Of a stretch of 64,000 bases of DNA, positions 54,671 to 64,000 are shown one piece after another. How positions within the stretch are numbered: position 1 is the first letter of the stretch; each line of letters starts with the position of its first letter. Made by a program: the position numbers and the translations under genes. Under the pieces are notes generated by a model. It had not been told where the DNA came from and did not search any database. It was given only the letters and a program-made list of their open reading frames with translations. Where the stretch lies: positions 806,001-870,000 of the forward strand of contig NZ_CP087715.1 in assembly GCF_020991125.1 (NCBI RefSeq), written 5' to 3'. Source of the DNA: Microbulbifer celer. GTDB lineage: Bacteria > Pseudomonadota > Gammaproteobacteria > Pseudomonadales > Cellvibrionaceae.

Positions 54671-56443
54671 ATGTCGAATATGCGAACAATAACCTTTGAC
54701 GGTATCGTAATTGGCGGTGGCGGCGCGGGTATGCGCGCGGCACTGCAGATGGCGCAGTCCGGCTTCAAAACTGCGGTAATCACCAAAGTATTCCCGACCC
54801 GCTCGCACACGGTTTCCGCCCAGGGCGGTATCACCTGTGCCATTGCCAGTGATGATCCCAATGACGATTGGCGTTGGCACATGTACGACACTGTGAAAGG
54901 TTCCGACTATATCGGTGACCAGGACGCCATCGAGTATATGTGCTCTGTGGGCCCGGAAGCGGTATTCGAGCTGGAGCACATGGGCTTGCCTTTCTCCCGT
55001 ACAGAAGAGGGGCGTATCTATCAGCGCCCGTTCGGTGGCCAGTCCAAGGACTTCGGCCGCGGCGGCCAGGCGGCACGCACCTGTGCGGCAGCAGACCGTA
55101 CCGGTCACGCTCTGCTGCACACGCTGTACCAGAACAACGTCAAAAACAACACCGTATTCCTGAACGAGTGGTTCGCGGTGGACCTGGTGAAGAACCAGGA
55201 CGGCGCTGTCGTCGGTGTCATCGCTATCTGCATTGAAGACGGCGAAGTGGTGTTCATCAAATCCAAGGCCACGGTACTGGCCACCGGCGGTGCCGGCCGG
55301 ATTTTTGCTTCCACGACCAACGCCCATATCAATACCGGTGACGGTGTCGGTATGGCCCTGCGCGCCGGTGTGCCGGTGCAGGATATGGAAATGTGGCAGT
55401 TCCACCCCACCGGGATTTACGGTGCCGGGACTCTGGTCACAGAAGGGTGTCGCGGTGAAGGCGGCTACCTGATCAATAAAGACGGTGAGCGCTTCATGGA
55501 GCGCTATGCCCCCAACGCCAAAGACCTGGCCGGGCGCGATGTGGTCGCCCGCTCCATGGTACTCGAGATTCTCGATGGTCGCGGTGCCGGTCCCAATGGC
55601 GACCACGTGTTCCTGAAGCTGGATCATCTGGGCGAAGAGTTGCTGCACAGCCGCCTGCCCGGTATCTGTGAGCTGGCGAAGACCTTCGCCCACGTAGACC
55701 CGGTTCACACCCCGATTCCGGTGGTGCCGACCTGTCACTACATGATGGGCGGGATTCCCACCAATGTGCACGGCCAGGCCCTGACCCAGGATGCGTCCGG
55801 CAATGACCAGGTCATCGATGGTCTGTACGCCTGCGGTGAAGTCGCCTGTGTATCGGTACACGGTGCCAACCGCCTGGGCGGCAATTCCCTGCTGGACCTG
55901 GTGGTATTCGGTCGCGCTTCCGGTCTGTTTATCGAGCAGTCCCTGCGTGAAGGTGTCGAGAATCGCGAAGCGTCCGAGTCCGATATCGAGTCGGCGATGT
56001 CGCGTCTGAACAGCCTGGAGACCACCAACAATGGTGAAGGTGCGGCAAAACTGCGTACCGAGCTGCAGAATGTGATGCAGAATCACTTCGGTGTATTCCG
56101 TCGCGGTGACTACATGGCCGAGGGCGTGAAGAAGCTGGAAGAGCTGCGCGAGCGCATTGGTAATGTGCGCCTGGACGACAAGTCCCGCGCCTTCAATACT
56201 GCGCGTATCGAGGCCCTGGAACTGCAGAACTTGCTGGAAGTGGCGGAAGCCACTGCAATCGCGGCAGAAGTGCGCACCGAGAGCCGCGGCGCTCATGCCC
56301 GTGAGGATTTCCAGGAGCGTGACGACGAGAACTGGCTGTGTCACTCCATGTTCTATCCGAGCGAGAAACGTGTCGGCAAGCGTGCGGTCAACTTCGCCCC
56401 CACGACTGTCGATACCTTCGAGCCGAAAACGCGTACTTATTAA
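54671..56443 (+). CDS. sdhA: Succinate dehydrogenase flavoprotein subunit
   Basis: A 590-residue protein. FAD site [15 protein letters not shown], covalent-FAD His in [12 protein letters not shown], catalytic region [25 protein letters not shown] with Arg, GIPTNVHGQ and [19 protein letters not shown]. It oxidises succinate to fumarate and passes electrons to SdhB. Long open frames on the opposite strand of this gene are shadows of its codon use. Confidence 0.99.
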   Translation: MSNMRTITFDGIVIGGGGAGMRAALQMAQSGFKTAVITKVFPTRSHTVSAQGGITCAIASDDPNDDWRWHMYDTVKGSDYIGDQDAIEYMCSVGPEAVFELEHMGLPFSRTEEGRIYQRPFGGQSKDFGRGGQAARTCAAADRTGHALLHTLYQNNVKNNTVFLNEWFAVDLVKNQDGAVVGVIAICIEDGEVVFIKSKATVLATGGAGRIFASTTNAHINTGDGVGMALRAGVPVQDMEMWQFHPTGIYGAGTLVTEGCRGEGGYLINKDGERFMERYAPNAKDLAGRDVVARSMVLEILDGRGAGPNGDHVFLKLDHLGEELLHSRLPGICELAKTFAHVDPVHTPIPVVPTCHYMMGGIPTNVHGQALTQDASGNDQVIDGLYACGEVACVSVHGANRLGGNSLLDLVVFGRASGLFIEQSLREGVENREASESDIESAMSRLNSLETTNNGEGAAKLRTELQNVMQNHFGVFRRGDYMAEGVKKLEELRERIGNVRLDDKSRAFNTARIEALELQNLLEVAEATAIAAEVRTESRGAHAREDFQERDDENWLCHSMFYPSEKRVGKRAVNFAPTTVDTFEPKTRTY

Positions 56444-56461
56444 TTCGGGAGCGGAAGCAAC

Positions 56462-57169
56462 ATGTTGAAAGTAAGCATTTACCGTTACAACCCGGAAACC
56501 GATTCCGCACCTTACATGCAGGATTACGAGCTGGACACCGAAGGTAAGGACCTGATGGTGCTGGACGTACTGGAACTGCTCAAGGCTCAGGATCCGACTC
56601 TGGCGTACCGTCGCTCCTGTCGTGAAGGTGTGTGCGGCTCCGACGGCATGAACATTTCCGGCAAGAACGGTCTTGCCTGTATCATGCCGATCTCTGAAGC
56701 GGCGCCGAAGGGCAAGAAGCTGGTGCTGCGCCCGCTGCCGGGCCTGCCGGTGATCCGCGACCTGGTAGTGGATATGGAGCAGTTCTATACCCAGTACAAA
56801 AAGATTGAACCGTACCTGCAGAACGATACGCCCGCGCCGGCTATCGAGCGACTGCAGTCACCGGAAGACCGCGAGAAGCTGGACGGCCTGTACGAGTGTA
56901 TTCTCTGTGCCTGTTGCTCTACCGCTTGTCCGTCCTTCTGGTGGAATCCGGACAAGTTCATCGGTCCGGCAGGCCTGCTGCAGGCCTACCGCTTCCTGGC
57001 AGACAGCCGTGATGAAGCGACTGATGAGCGACTCAGCAATCTGGATGACCCGTTCAGCGTCTTCCGCTGCCACGGTATTCAGAACTGCGTAAACGTATGT
57101 CCCAAAGGGTTGAACCCCACTCGGGCCATCGGGCATATCCGCAATATGCTGATAACTCGCGGCGTATAG
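56462..57169 (+). CDS. sdhB: Succinate dehydrogenase iron-sulfur subunit
   Basis: A 235-residue protein with the three cluster motifs: 2Fe-2S SCREGVCGSDGMNISGKNGLAC; 4Fe-4S CILCACCSTACP; and 3Fe-4S CHGIQNCVNVCPKGLNP. SFWWNPDKF carries the quinone-site Trp. Starts 18 bp after sdhA. Confidence 0.99.
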   Translation: MLKVSIYRYNPETDSAPYMQDYELDTEGKDLMVLDVLELLKAQDPTLAYRRSCREGVCGSDGMNISGKNGLACIMPISEAAPKGKKLVLRPLPGLPVIRDLVVDMEQFYTQYKKIEPYLQNDTPAPAIERLQSPEDREKLDGLYECILCACCSTACPSFWWNPDKFIGPAGLLQAYRFLADSRDEATDERLSNLDDPFSVFRCHGIQNCVNVCPKGLNPTRAIGHIRNMLITRGV

Positions 57170-57255
57170 CAAAAGGCCCAATGGGGCTCGCGGGTTTGCT
57201 ACCAAAAAATAATCACAATTAAGCCGACAGCAGCGCAGGTGTCAGGCTTATACGA

Positions 57256-57290
57256 AAAAGGGGAGGTGTCTTTTCAGCGCCTCCCCTTTT
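57256..57290 (+). terminator. Terminator or attenuator between sdhB and sucA
   Basis: AAAAGGGGAGG (57256-57266) pairs with CCTCCCCTTTT (57280-57290), an 11-bp stem ending in T-residues, in the 184-bp sdhB-sucA gap. It should lower read-through from sdh into suc. Confidence 0.85.
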
Positions 57291-57353
57291 GTGAGTGAAA
57301 GACAGGAAAGAGCGGCGTATCGGGTGAGCGCCGGTAATTGAGGTAGGCATTAA

Positions 57354-60179
57354 ATGCACGAAAGCACAATGGAGGAGCTCTGGCGTACTTCGCATATCTC
57401 TGGCGGTAACGCCGGGTATGTTGAGGAGCTGTACGAGACTTATCTTCACGACCCCAGTGGTGTACCGGAAGAGTGGCGCAATTACTTTGACAGCTTGCCC
57501 CGTGTAAACGGAGGTGATGTTTCTCACGCGGCCATTCGCCAGCACTTTGAGTTGCTGGCCAAAAACCGCACCCGCCCCCTATCCGCCCCCGGCGCCGGCT
57601 CAGTCAATATTGAGCACGAGCGCAAACAAATCAAAGTTCTGCAACTGATCAGCTCCTATCGCCACCGCGGCCACAAAAAGGCCACGTTGGACCCGTTGGG
57701 CATCATGGCCCGTGAACAGGTGCCAGATCTGCAATTGAATTATCACGGCCTGACTGAAGGCGACTTCGACACCACGTTCCAGACCGGCGACCTGTTCTTC
57801 GGTAATGGCGAAGCCACCCTGCGTGAAATCGTACAAGGGTTGGAAAACACCTATTGCGGCAATCTCGGTGCGGAAATCATGCACTTGTCCAACCTGGATG
57901 AGCAGCAGTGGTTCCAGCAGCGCCTGGAGCGCAGCCAGTCCAAGCCCAGTTTTGGTAACGATGTCCGTACCGAGATCCTGCAGCGCTTGTCCGCGGCAGA
58001 AGGTCTTGAGCGTCATCTGGATTCCAAGTATCCGGGTACCAAACGTTTCGGTGTGGAAGGTGGCGAGAGCCTGATCCCGCTGATGGACTCTCTGATCCGT
58101 CGTTCCGGTACCTATAACGTCAAAGAAATCGTGATCGGCATGGCCCACCGTGGCCGTCTGAACACCCTGGTCAATATTCTGGGCAAGAATCCGTCGGATC
58201 TGTTCGAAGAGTTCGAAGGTAAGAAAACCCTGGATACCTCCGGTGACGTGAAGTACCACCAGGGCTTCTCATCCAACGTGATGACCCCGGGTGGTGAAGT
58301 GCACCTGGCGCTGGCCTTTAACCCTTCACACCTGGAAATCTGTGCGCCGGTGGTTGTGGGTTCCGTGCGCGCCCGTCAGGACCGTCGCGGCGACAGCGCC
58401 GGTGAAAAGGTGATGCCGATCAATATCCACGGTGACGCCGCCTTTGCCGGCCAGGGCGTGGTGCAGGAAACCCTGCAGATGTCCCAGACCCGCGGTTACT
58501 ATACCGGTGGCAGCATCCACCTGGTACTGAACAACCAGGTGGGCTTTACCACCAGCAAGCAGGAAGATGCACGCTCCACCGAGTACTGTACCGATGTGGC
58601 GAAGATGATCGACGCTCCGGTATTGCACGTAAATGGGGACGATCCCGAAGCGGTGGTTCTTGCGGGCCTGCTGGCGGTGGATTACCGCTACGAATTCAAG
58701 AAGGACATCGTCATCGATCTGGTGTGCTACCGTCGTCGCGGTCACAACGAGACCGATGATCCTTCCGGCACCCAGCCGTTGATGTACAAAACCATCCGCA
58801 AGCACAAGACTACCCGTACCCTGTACGCGGAAAAGCTGGTTGCAGAAGGGGTGCTGGACAAGGCCGCGGCAGACAAGCTGGCGAACGACTATCGCGACAA
58901 ACTGGATCGCGGCGAAGATGTGGCCACCGGCTTGGTACACGAGCCCGACGAGTCCATGTTTGTCGACTGGCGCCCGTATCTCAATCACGAGTGGACCGCC
59001 GAAGGCGATACCAGCTTCCCGCTGACCAAGCTGAAAGATGTGGCCAACCGTATGACGACCGTGCCCGACGGCATCGTCATGCAGCGCCAGGTGTCCAAAA
59101 TCTATGATGACCGCCGTAAAATGGCCGGTGGCGCGCTGCCGCTGAACTGGGGCATGGCGGAGACCCTGGCCTACGGTACTTTGCTGGAACAGGGCTTTAT
59201 GGTCCGCTTCACCGGTGAGGATGTTGGGCGCGGTACTTTCTCGCACCGCCACGCGGTTGTTCACAGCCAGAAAGACGGCCAGAGTTACGTACCGCTACAG
59301 CATATGTATGAGGGCCAGCCGCGTTTCGATATCTACGACTCGCTGCTGTCGGAAGAAGCAGTGCTGGCATTCGAATACGGTTACGCCACCACCACCCCGA
59401 AATCCCTGGTGGTGTGGGAAGCACAGTTCGGTGACTTCGCCAACGGCGCCCAGGTGGTGATCGACCAGTTCATCACTTCCGGTGAGCACAAGTGGGGCCG
59501 CATGTGTGGCCTGGTGATGCTGCTGCCGCACGGTTATGAAGGACAGGGACCGGAGCACTCCTCCGCGCGTCTCGAGCGTTTCATGCAGCTGTGTGCCGAG
59601 CACAATATCCAGGTGTGTAACGCCACCACCCCGGCACAGATTTTCCATCTGTTGCGCCGTCAGGCGATTCGCCCGATGCGCCGTCCGCTGGTGATCATGA
59701 GCCCGAAGTGGATCCTGCGTCACAAGCTGGCTACCTCCAGCCTGGACGAGCTGGCCAATGGCAAGTTCCACAATGTAATTCAGGACGAGGCTGTAGATCC
59801 CGCCAAGGTGAAGCGACTGATCCTGTGTTCCGGTAAGGTCTACTACCATCTGCTGGAAGCGCGTATGGAGCGCGAACAGGAAGATGTGGCACTGGTACGT
59901 ATCGAACAGCTGTATCCGTTCCCGGACGACGAATTCCTGGCAGCGGTTTCTGCATTCAAGAACATCAAGAGTGTGGCCTGGTGTCAGGAAGAACCGATGA
60001 ACCAGGGGGCCTGGTACTCCAGCCAGCACCACCTGCGTCGTCTGTTGAAAGAAGCACATCCAAAACTGGAGCTGGAATATGTCGGCCGCGCAGCCTCTGC
60101 TGCACCGGCGGCGGGTTATATGTCCACGCACCTGGAAGAACAGAACAAGTTCATCAATGAGGCGCTGACTGTCAAATAA
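57354..60179 (+). CDS. sucA: 2-Oxoglutarate dehydrogenase E1 component
   Basis: A 941-residue protein, normal for SucA. N-terminal lipoyl-E2-binding part ([23 protein letters not shown]), thiamine pyrophosphate region ([49 protein letters not shown]) and transketolase-like part ([33 protein letters not shown]). It decarboxylates 2-oxoglutarate and loads the lipoyl group of SucB. First gene of sucAB-lpd-sucC. Confidence 0.99.
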   Translation: MHESTMEELWRTSHISGGNAGYVEELYETYLHDPSGVPEEWRNYFDSLPRVNGGDVSHAAIRQHFELLAKNRTRPLSAPGAGSVNIEHERKQIKVLQLISSYRHRGHKKATLDPLGIMAREQVPDLQLNYHGLTEGDFDTTFQTGDLFFGNGEATLREIVQGLENTYCGNLGAEIMHLSNLDEQQWFQQRLERSQSKPSFGNDVRTEILQRLSAAEGLERHLDSKYPGTKRFGVEGGESLIPLMDSLIRRSGTYNVKEIVIGMAHRGRLNTLVNILGKNPSDLFEEFEGKKTLDTSGDVKYHQGFSSNVMTPGGEVHLALAFNPSHLEICAPVVVGSVRARQDRRGDSAGEKVMPINIHGDAAFAGQGVVQETLQMSQTRGYYTGGSIHLVLNNQVGFTTSKQEDARSTEYCTDVAKMIDAPVLHVNGDDPEAVVLAGLLAVDYRYEFKKDIVIDLVCYRRRGHNETDDPSGTQPLMYKTIRKHKTTRTLYAEKLVAEGVLDKAAADKLANDYRDKLDRGEDVATGLVHEPDESMFVDWRPYLNHEWTAEGDTSFPLTKLKDVANRMTTVPDGIVMQRQVSKIYDDRRKMAGGALPLNWGMAETLAYGTLLEQGFMVRFTGEDVGRGTFSHRHAVVHSQKDGQSYVPLQHMYEGQPRFDIYDSLLSEEAVLAFEYGYATTTPKSLVVWEAQFGDFANGAQVVIDQFITSGEHKWGRMCGLVMLLPHGYEGQGPEHSSARLERFMQLCAEHNIQVCNATTPAQIFHLLRRQAIRPMRRPLVIMSPKWILRHKLATSSLDELANGKFHNVIQDEAVDPAKVKRLILCSGKVYYHLLEARMEREQEDVALVRIEQLYPFPDDEFLAAVSAFKNIKSVAWCQEEPMNQGAWYSSQHHLRRLLKEAHPKLELEYVGRAASAAPAAGYMSTHLEEQNKFINEALTVK

Positions 60180-60250
60180 GGCAGCAGTACAACGAAGAGC
60201 AGGGTGCTGTGAAATCCGGCACCCAAGAGCAATCTCAGGAAACAGGAACA

Positions 60251-61459
60251 ATGACCATCGAGATTAAAGCGCCAACTTTCCCGGAATCCGTTCAGGATGG
60301 CTCCATCGCCACCTGGCACAAACAACCGGGTGAAGCCGTGTCCCGCGATGAACTGATCGTGGATATCGAAACCGACAAAGTCGTACTGGAAGTTGTAGCT
60401 CCGGCTGACGGCGCCCTCACTGAAATCATCAAGGGCGAGGGCGATACCGTTCTCTCCAATGAAGTTATCGCCAAATTTGAAGAAGGTGCCGGCGGCAGCG
60501 CTGACGCCTCTGGCGGCGACGAAGCCAAGGCGGAAGAGAAATCCGAAGCGCCGGCCCCGGCTGCAGGTGGTGACGAGAAAATCGCCATGCCGTCCGCCAA
60601 GAAAATGGCGGCGGAAAAGAACGTGGACCTCGGCGGCGTCGAAGGTTCCGGTAAAGGCGGTCGCGTACTGAAAGAAGACGTGATGAAAGCGGGCTCCGCG
60701 CCGGCAGCAGCGGCTGCGCCGGGTGCGGCGGCAGAAGTTGCGACGGCACCGGGCGAGCGCGTTGAAAAGCGTGTACCGATGACCCGTATGCGCAAGCGCA
60801 TCGCCGAGCGTCTGCTGGACGCCTCCCAGTCCACCGCCATGCTCACTACTTTCAACGAAGTGAACATGAAGCCGATCATGGATCTGCGTAAAAACTACAA
60901 AGATCTGTTCGAGAAGACGCACAACGGCACTCGTCTGGGCTTCATGGGCTTCTTCGTAAAAGCTGCGGTAGAAGCGCTGAAGCGTTACACCGCAGTCAAC
61001 GCATCCATCGACGGCAACGACATCGTCTACCACGGTTACCAGGACATTGGTGTTGCTGTTTCTTCCCCGAAAGGCCTGGTAGTTCCGATTCTGCGCAACG
61101 CAGAAAACATGGGCCTGGCGGACATGGAAAACAATATCCGTGATCTGGGCCTGCGCGCTCGTGACGGCAAACTGTCCATCGAGGAAATGACCGGCGGTAC
61201 CTTCACCATCACCAACGGTGGTGTATTCGGTTCGCTGCTGTCCACCCCGATCCTGAACCCGCCGCAGACTGCGATCCTGGGTATGCACAAGATTCAGGAG
61301 CGCCCGATGGCGGTAGACGGCAAGGTTGAAATCCTGCCGATGATGTACCTGGCGCTGTCTTACGATCACCGCCTGATCGACGGTAAGGAAGCGGTTGGCT
61401 TCCTGGTTGCGATTAAGGAAATGATCGAAGATCCTGCGCGTATCCTGCTGGAAGTATAA
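60251..61459 (+). CDS. sucB: Dihydrolipoamide succinyltransferase E2 component
   Basis: About 402 residues. Lipoyl domain with the acceptor Lys in ETDKVVLEV, an Ala/Glu/Pro-rich linker, peripheral-subunit binding domain ([33 protein letters not shown]) and the catalytic domain ending [19 protein letters not shown], with the His and Asp of the active site. The ATG at 60251 ([13 protein letters not shown]) has AGGA upstream; the frame is open to 60209 but that extension is not part of the family. Confidence 0.98.
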   Translation: MTIEIKAPTFPESVQDGSIATWHKQPGEAVSRDELIVDIETDKVVLEVVAPADGALTEIIKGEGDTVLSNEVIAKFEEGAGGSADASGGDEAKAEEKSEAPAPAAGGDEKIAMPSAKKMAAEKNVDLGGVEGSGKGGRVLKEDVMKAGSAPAAAAAPGAAAEVATAPGERVEKRVPMTRMRKRIAERLLDASQSTAMLTTFNEVNMKPIMDLRKNYKDLFEKTHNGTRLGFMGFFVKAAVEALKRYTAVNASIDGNDIVYHGYQDIGVAVSSPKGLVVPILRNAENMGLADMENNIRDLGLRARDGKLSIEEMTGGTFTITNGGVFGSLLSTPILNPPQTAILGMHKIQERPMAVDGKVEILPMMYLALSYDHRLIDGKEAVGFLVAIKEMIEDPARILLEV

Positions 61460-61489
61460 GCAGATTGTATTTGGAGATACGGCGGCTGG

Positions 61490-61524
61490 GCCTTTAAGTG
61501 CTTTGCAGTACTTTCCAGCCGCCG
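61490..61524. terminator. Hairpin between sucB and lpd
   Basis: CGGCGGCTGG (61490-61499) pairs with CCAGCCGCCG (61515-61524) in the 191-bp gap before lpd. No U-run follows; it may be an RNA-processing or pausing structure that tunes the E2:E3 ratio (inference). Confidence 0.5.
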
Positions 61525-61626
61525 GACAAATGAGCCAGCCGTTCGAGCTGGCGTCAACGGCGGTAAGACCGTTTCAGGGAAAGCCGGGATCGCCCGGCCA
61601 TGCGGTAGATAATCCGCATGCGTTGA

Positions 61627-63093
<1,467 letters not shown>

Positions 63094-63096
63094 TCG

Positions 63097-63137
63097 GGAG
63101 GCTTCAGCCTCCACGCAGGGCGGGCTCTAAGCCCGCC
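63097..63137 (+). terminator. Double hairpin after lpd
   Basis: GGAGGCT-TC-AGCCTCC (63097-63112) and GGCGGGCT-CTA-AGCCCGCC (63119-63137), followed by TATTC. Probably limits read-through into sucC, which begins 113 bp later. Confidence 0.7.
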
Positions 63138-63249
63138 TATTCATTTCAAAATCCTGAGTTTGTAACGAAGCAGATGCAGGATTTTGTCTTTCGGTGCAGA
63201 GCAATCTGCAAATTGATAAACACATTTTTAATGTGAATTGGTATTTACT

Positions 63250-64000
63250 ATGAACTTGCATGAGTATCAGGGCAAACAACTGTTTGCAGAATACGGATTG
63301 CCGGTTTCCAAAGGCATTGCAGCGGAAACCCCGGCAGCGGCAGCAGCGGCAGCAGACGAAATCGGCGGAGACAAGTGGGTTGTTAAGGCCCAGGTACACG
63401 CTGGTGGCCGCGGTAAAGCGGGCGGCGTAAAGCTGGTGGACTCCAAAGCGGAAATTGAAGAATTTGCCAAGAAATGGCTGGGTAACAACCTGGTAACTTA
63501 CCAGACAGATGAAAACGGCCAGCCGGTTTCCCGCATCCTCGTGGAAAGCTGCACCGACATCGACCAGGAACTGTACCTGGGCGCGGTAGTTGACCGTTCC
63601 ACCCGTCGCATCGTATTCATGGCCTCCACCGAAGGCGGTGTTGAGATCGAAAAAGTTGCGGAAGAAACTCCGGAAAAAATCCTGAAAGCCACTGTTGATC
63701 CGCTGGTAGGCGCGCAGCCTTACCAGGCGCGTGAGCTGGCGTTCAAGCTGGGCCTGAAAGGCGTTCAGATCAAGCAGTTCACCCAGATTTTCCTGGGTCT
63801 GGCCAAGATGTTCGAAGAGAAGGATCTGGCCCTGCTGGAAATCAACCCGCTGGTCATCACTCCGGAAGGCAACCTGCACTGCCTGGACGCCAAAGTAGTG
63901 ATCGATGGCAACGCCCTGTACCGTCACCCGGACCTGCGTGAAATGCACGACCCGTCTCAGGAAGACGAGCGCGAAGCACACGCAGCCAAGTGGGACCTCA
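63250..64000 (+). CDS. sucC: Succinate-CoA ligase beta subunit, N-terminal part (cut by window edge)
   Basis: Open from the ATG at 63250 to the window end, 250 codons. The start [36 protein letters not shown] in the ATP-grasp domain, and [21 protein letters not shown] are diagnostic of SucC. With SucD it makes ATP or GTP from succinyl-CoA. Its gene continues beyond the window, presumably followed by sucD. Confidence 0.98.
   Translation, partial: MNLHEYQGKQLFAEYGLPVSKGIAAETPAAAAAAADEIGGDKWVVKAQVHAGGRGKAGGVKLVDSKAEIEEFAKKWLGNNLVTYQTDENGQPVSRILVESCTDIDQELYLGAVVDRSTRRIVFMASTEGGVEIEKVAEETPEKILKATVDPLVGAQPYQARELAFKLGLKGVQIKQFTQIFLGLAKMFEEKDLALLEINPLVITPEGNLHCLDAKVVIDGNALYRHPDLREMHDPSQEDEREAHAAKWDL

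Noticed and set aside
54188-56344. A 718-codon open frame on the minus strand opposite sdhD/sdhA
   Set aside because: It lies wholly over sdhA, which has every family motif, and its composition (rich in His, Gln, Val, Gly) is what the opposite strand of a GC-rich gene gives.
57170-57353. Riboswitch or leader peptide before sucA
   Set aside because: The gap is explained by a simple terminator-type hairpin; no further conserved structure was seen.

Overview
The window reads as a piece of a gammaproteobacterial chromosome, most likely a marine polysaccharide degrader of the Cellvibrionales/Microbulbifer type. This is inference, resting on moderately high GC, modular GH18 chitinases with CBM5/12 modules and poly-serine linkers, an S46 peptidase, an imuA-imuB-dnaE2 mutasome and the gltA/sdhCDAB/sucAB-lpd-sucC layout. 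No rRNA, tRNA or CRISPR array was seen.

Left end (1-1.9 kb): the end of gabD, trmO and a thioredoxin-like gene, overlapping by 4 nt each. Next (2-12 kb) is the strangest region: a tandemly duplicated array of three unrecognised genes, called here A (about 430 aa), B (about 355 aa) and C (133 aa, membrane). Two units keep the order A-B-C (1.98-5.3 kb and 8.9-12.2 kb). Between them lie a decayed B, a 3' scrap of A, a third intact B, broken pieces of the neighbouring gene yacG, one intact toxin-antitoxin pair and one antitoxin whose toxin is destroyed. The first A copy carries a nonsense codon. The A and C proteins end in a related tail. The array looks like repeated tandem duplication that included the end of yacG, followed by decay and recombination.

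12-25.6 kb: yacG, coaE, pilD, pilC and pilB on the minus strand, then pilA followed at once by an O-antigen-ligase/pilin-glycosylase-like gene. After that comes an AT-richer surface polysaccharide cluster: priming glycosyl-1-phosphate transferase, glycosyltransferase, sulfotransferase, PssD/PssE pair and Wzx-like flippase. It ends in remnants of a transposase and a hydrolase. 26.5-31.6 kb holds two large convergent lipoproteins.

32.4-38.7 kb: imuA-imuB-(small ORF)-dnaE2 on the minus strand under a clear LexA box, divergent from dcd. 38.8-46.5 kb: a YhiN-type flavoprotein, small proteins, a UspA/SulP pair, an S46 dipeptidyl-peptidase, a glycine-zipper lipoprotein, a DUF3820 protein and ChaB.

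47.2-51.8 kb: two secreted GH18 chitinases; a 17-bp inverted repeat, each arm itself an operator-like palindrome, lies upstream of the first. 52-64 kb: gltA (minus), then sdhCDAB, sucA, sucB, lpd and the start of sucC (plus), a complete TCA-cycle block.

Small dispersed repeats (a GTCATGCCGG.../CCGGATC-type inverted repeat and a GC-rich AGCTCCAGCT hairpin) are scattered through the left half. One hairpin copy lies inside dnaE2 and another has disrupted a toxin gene.
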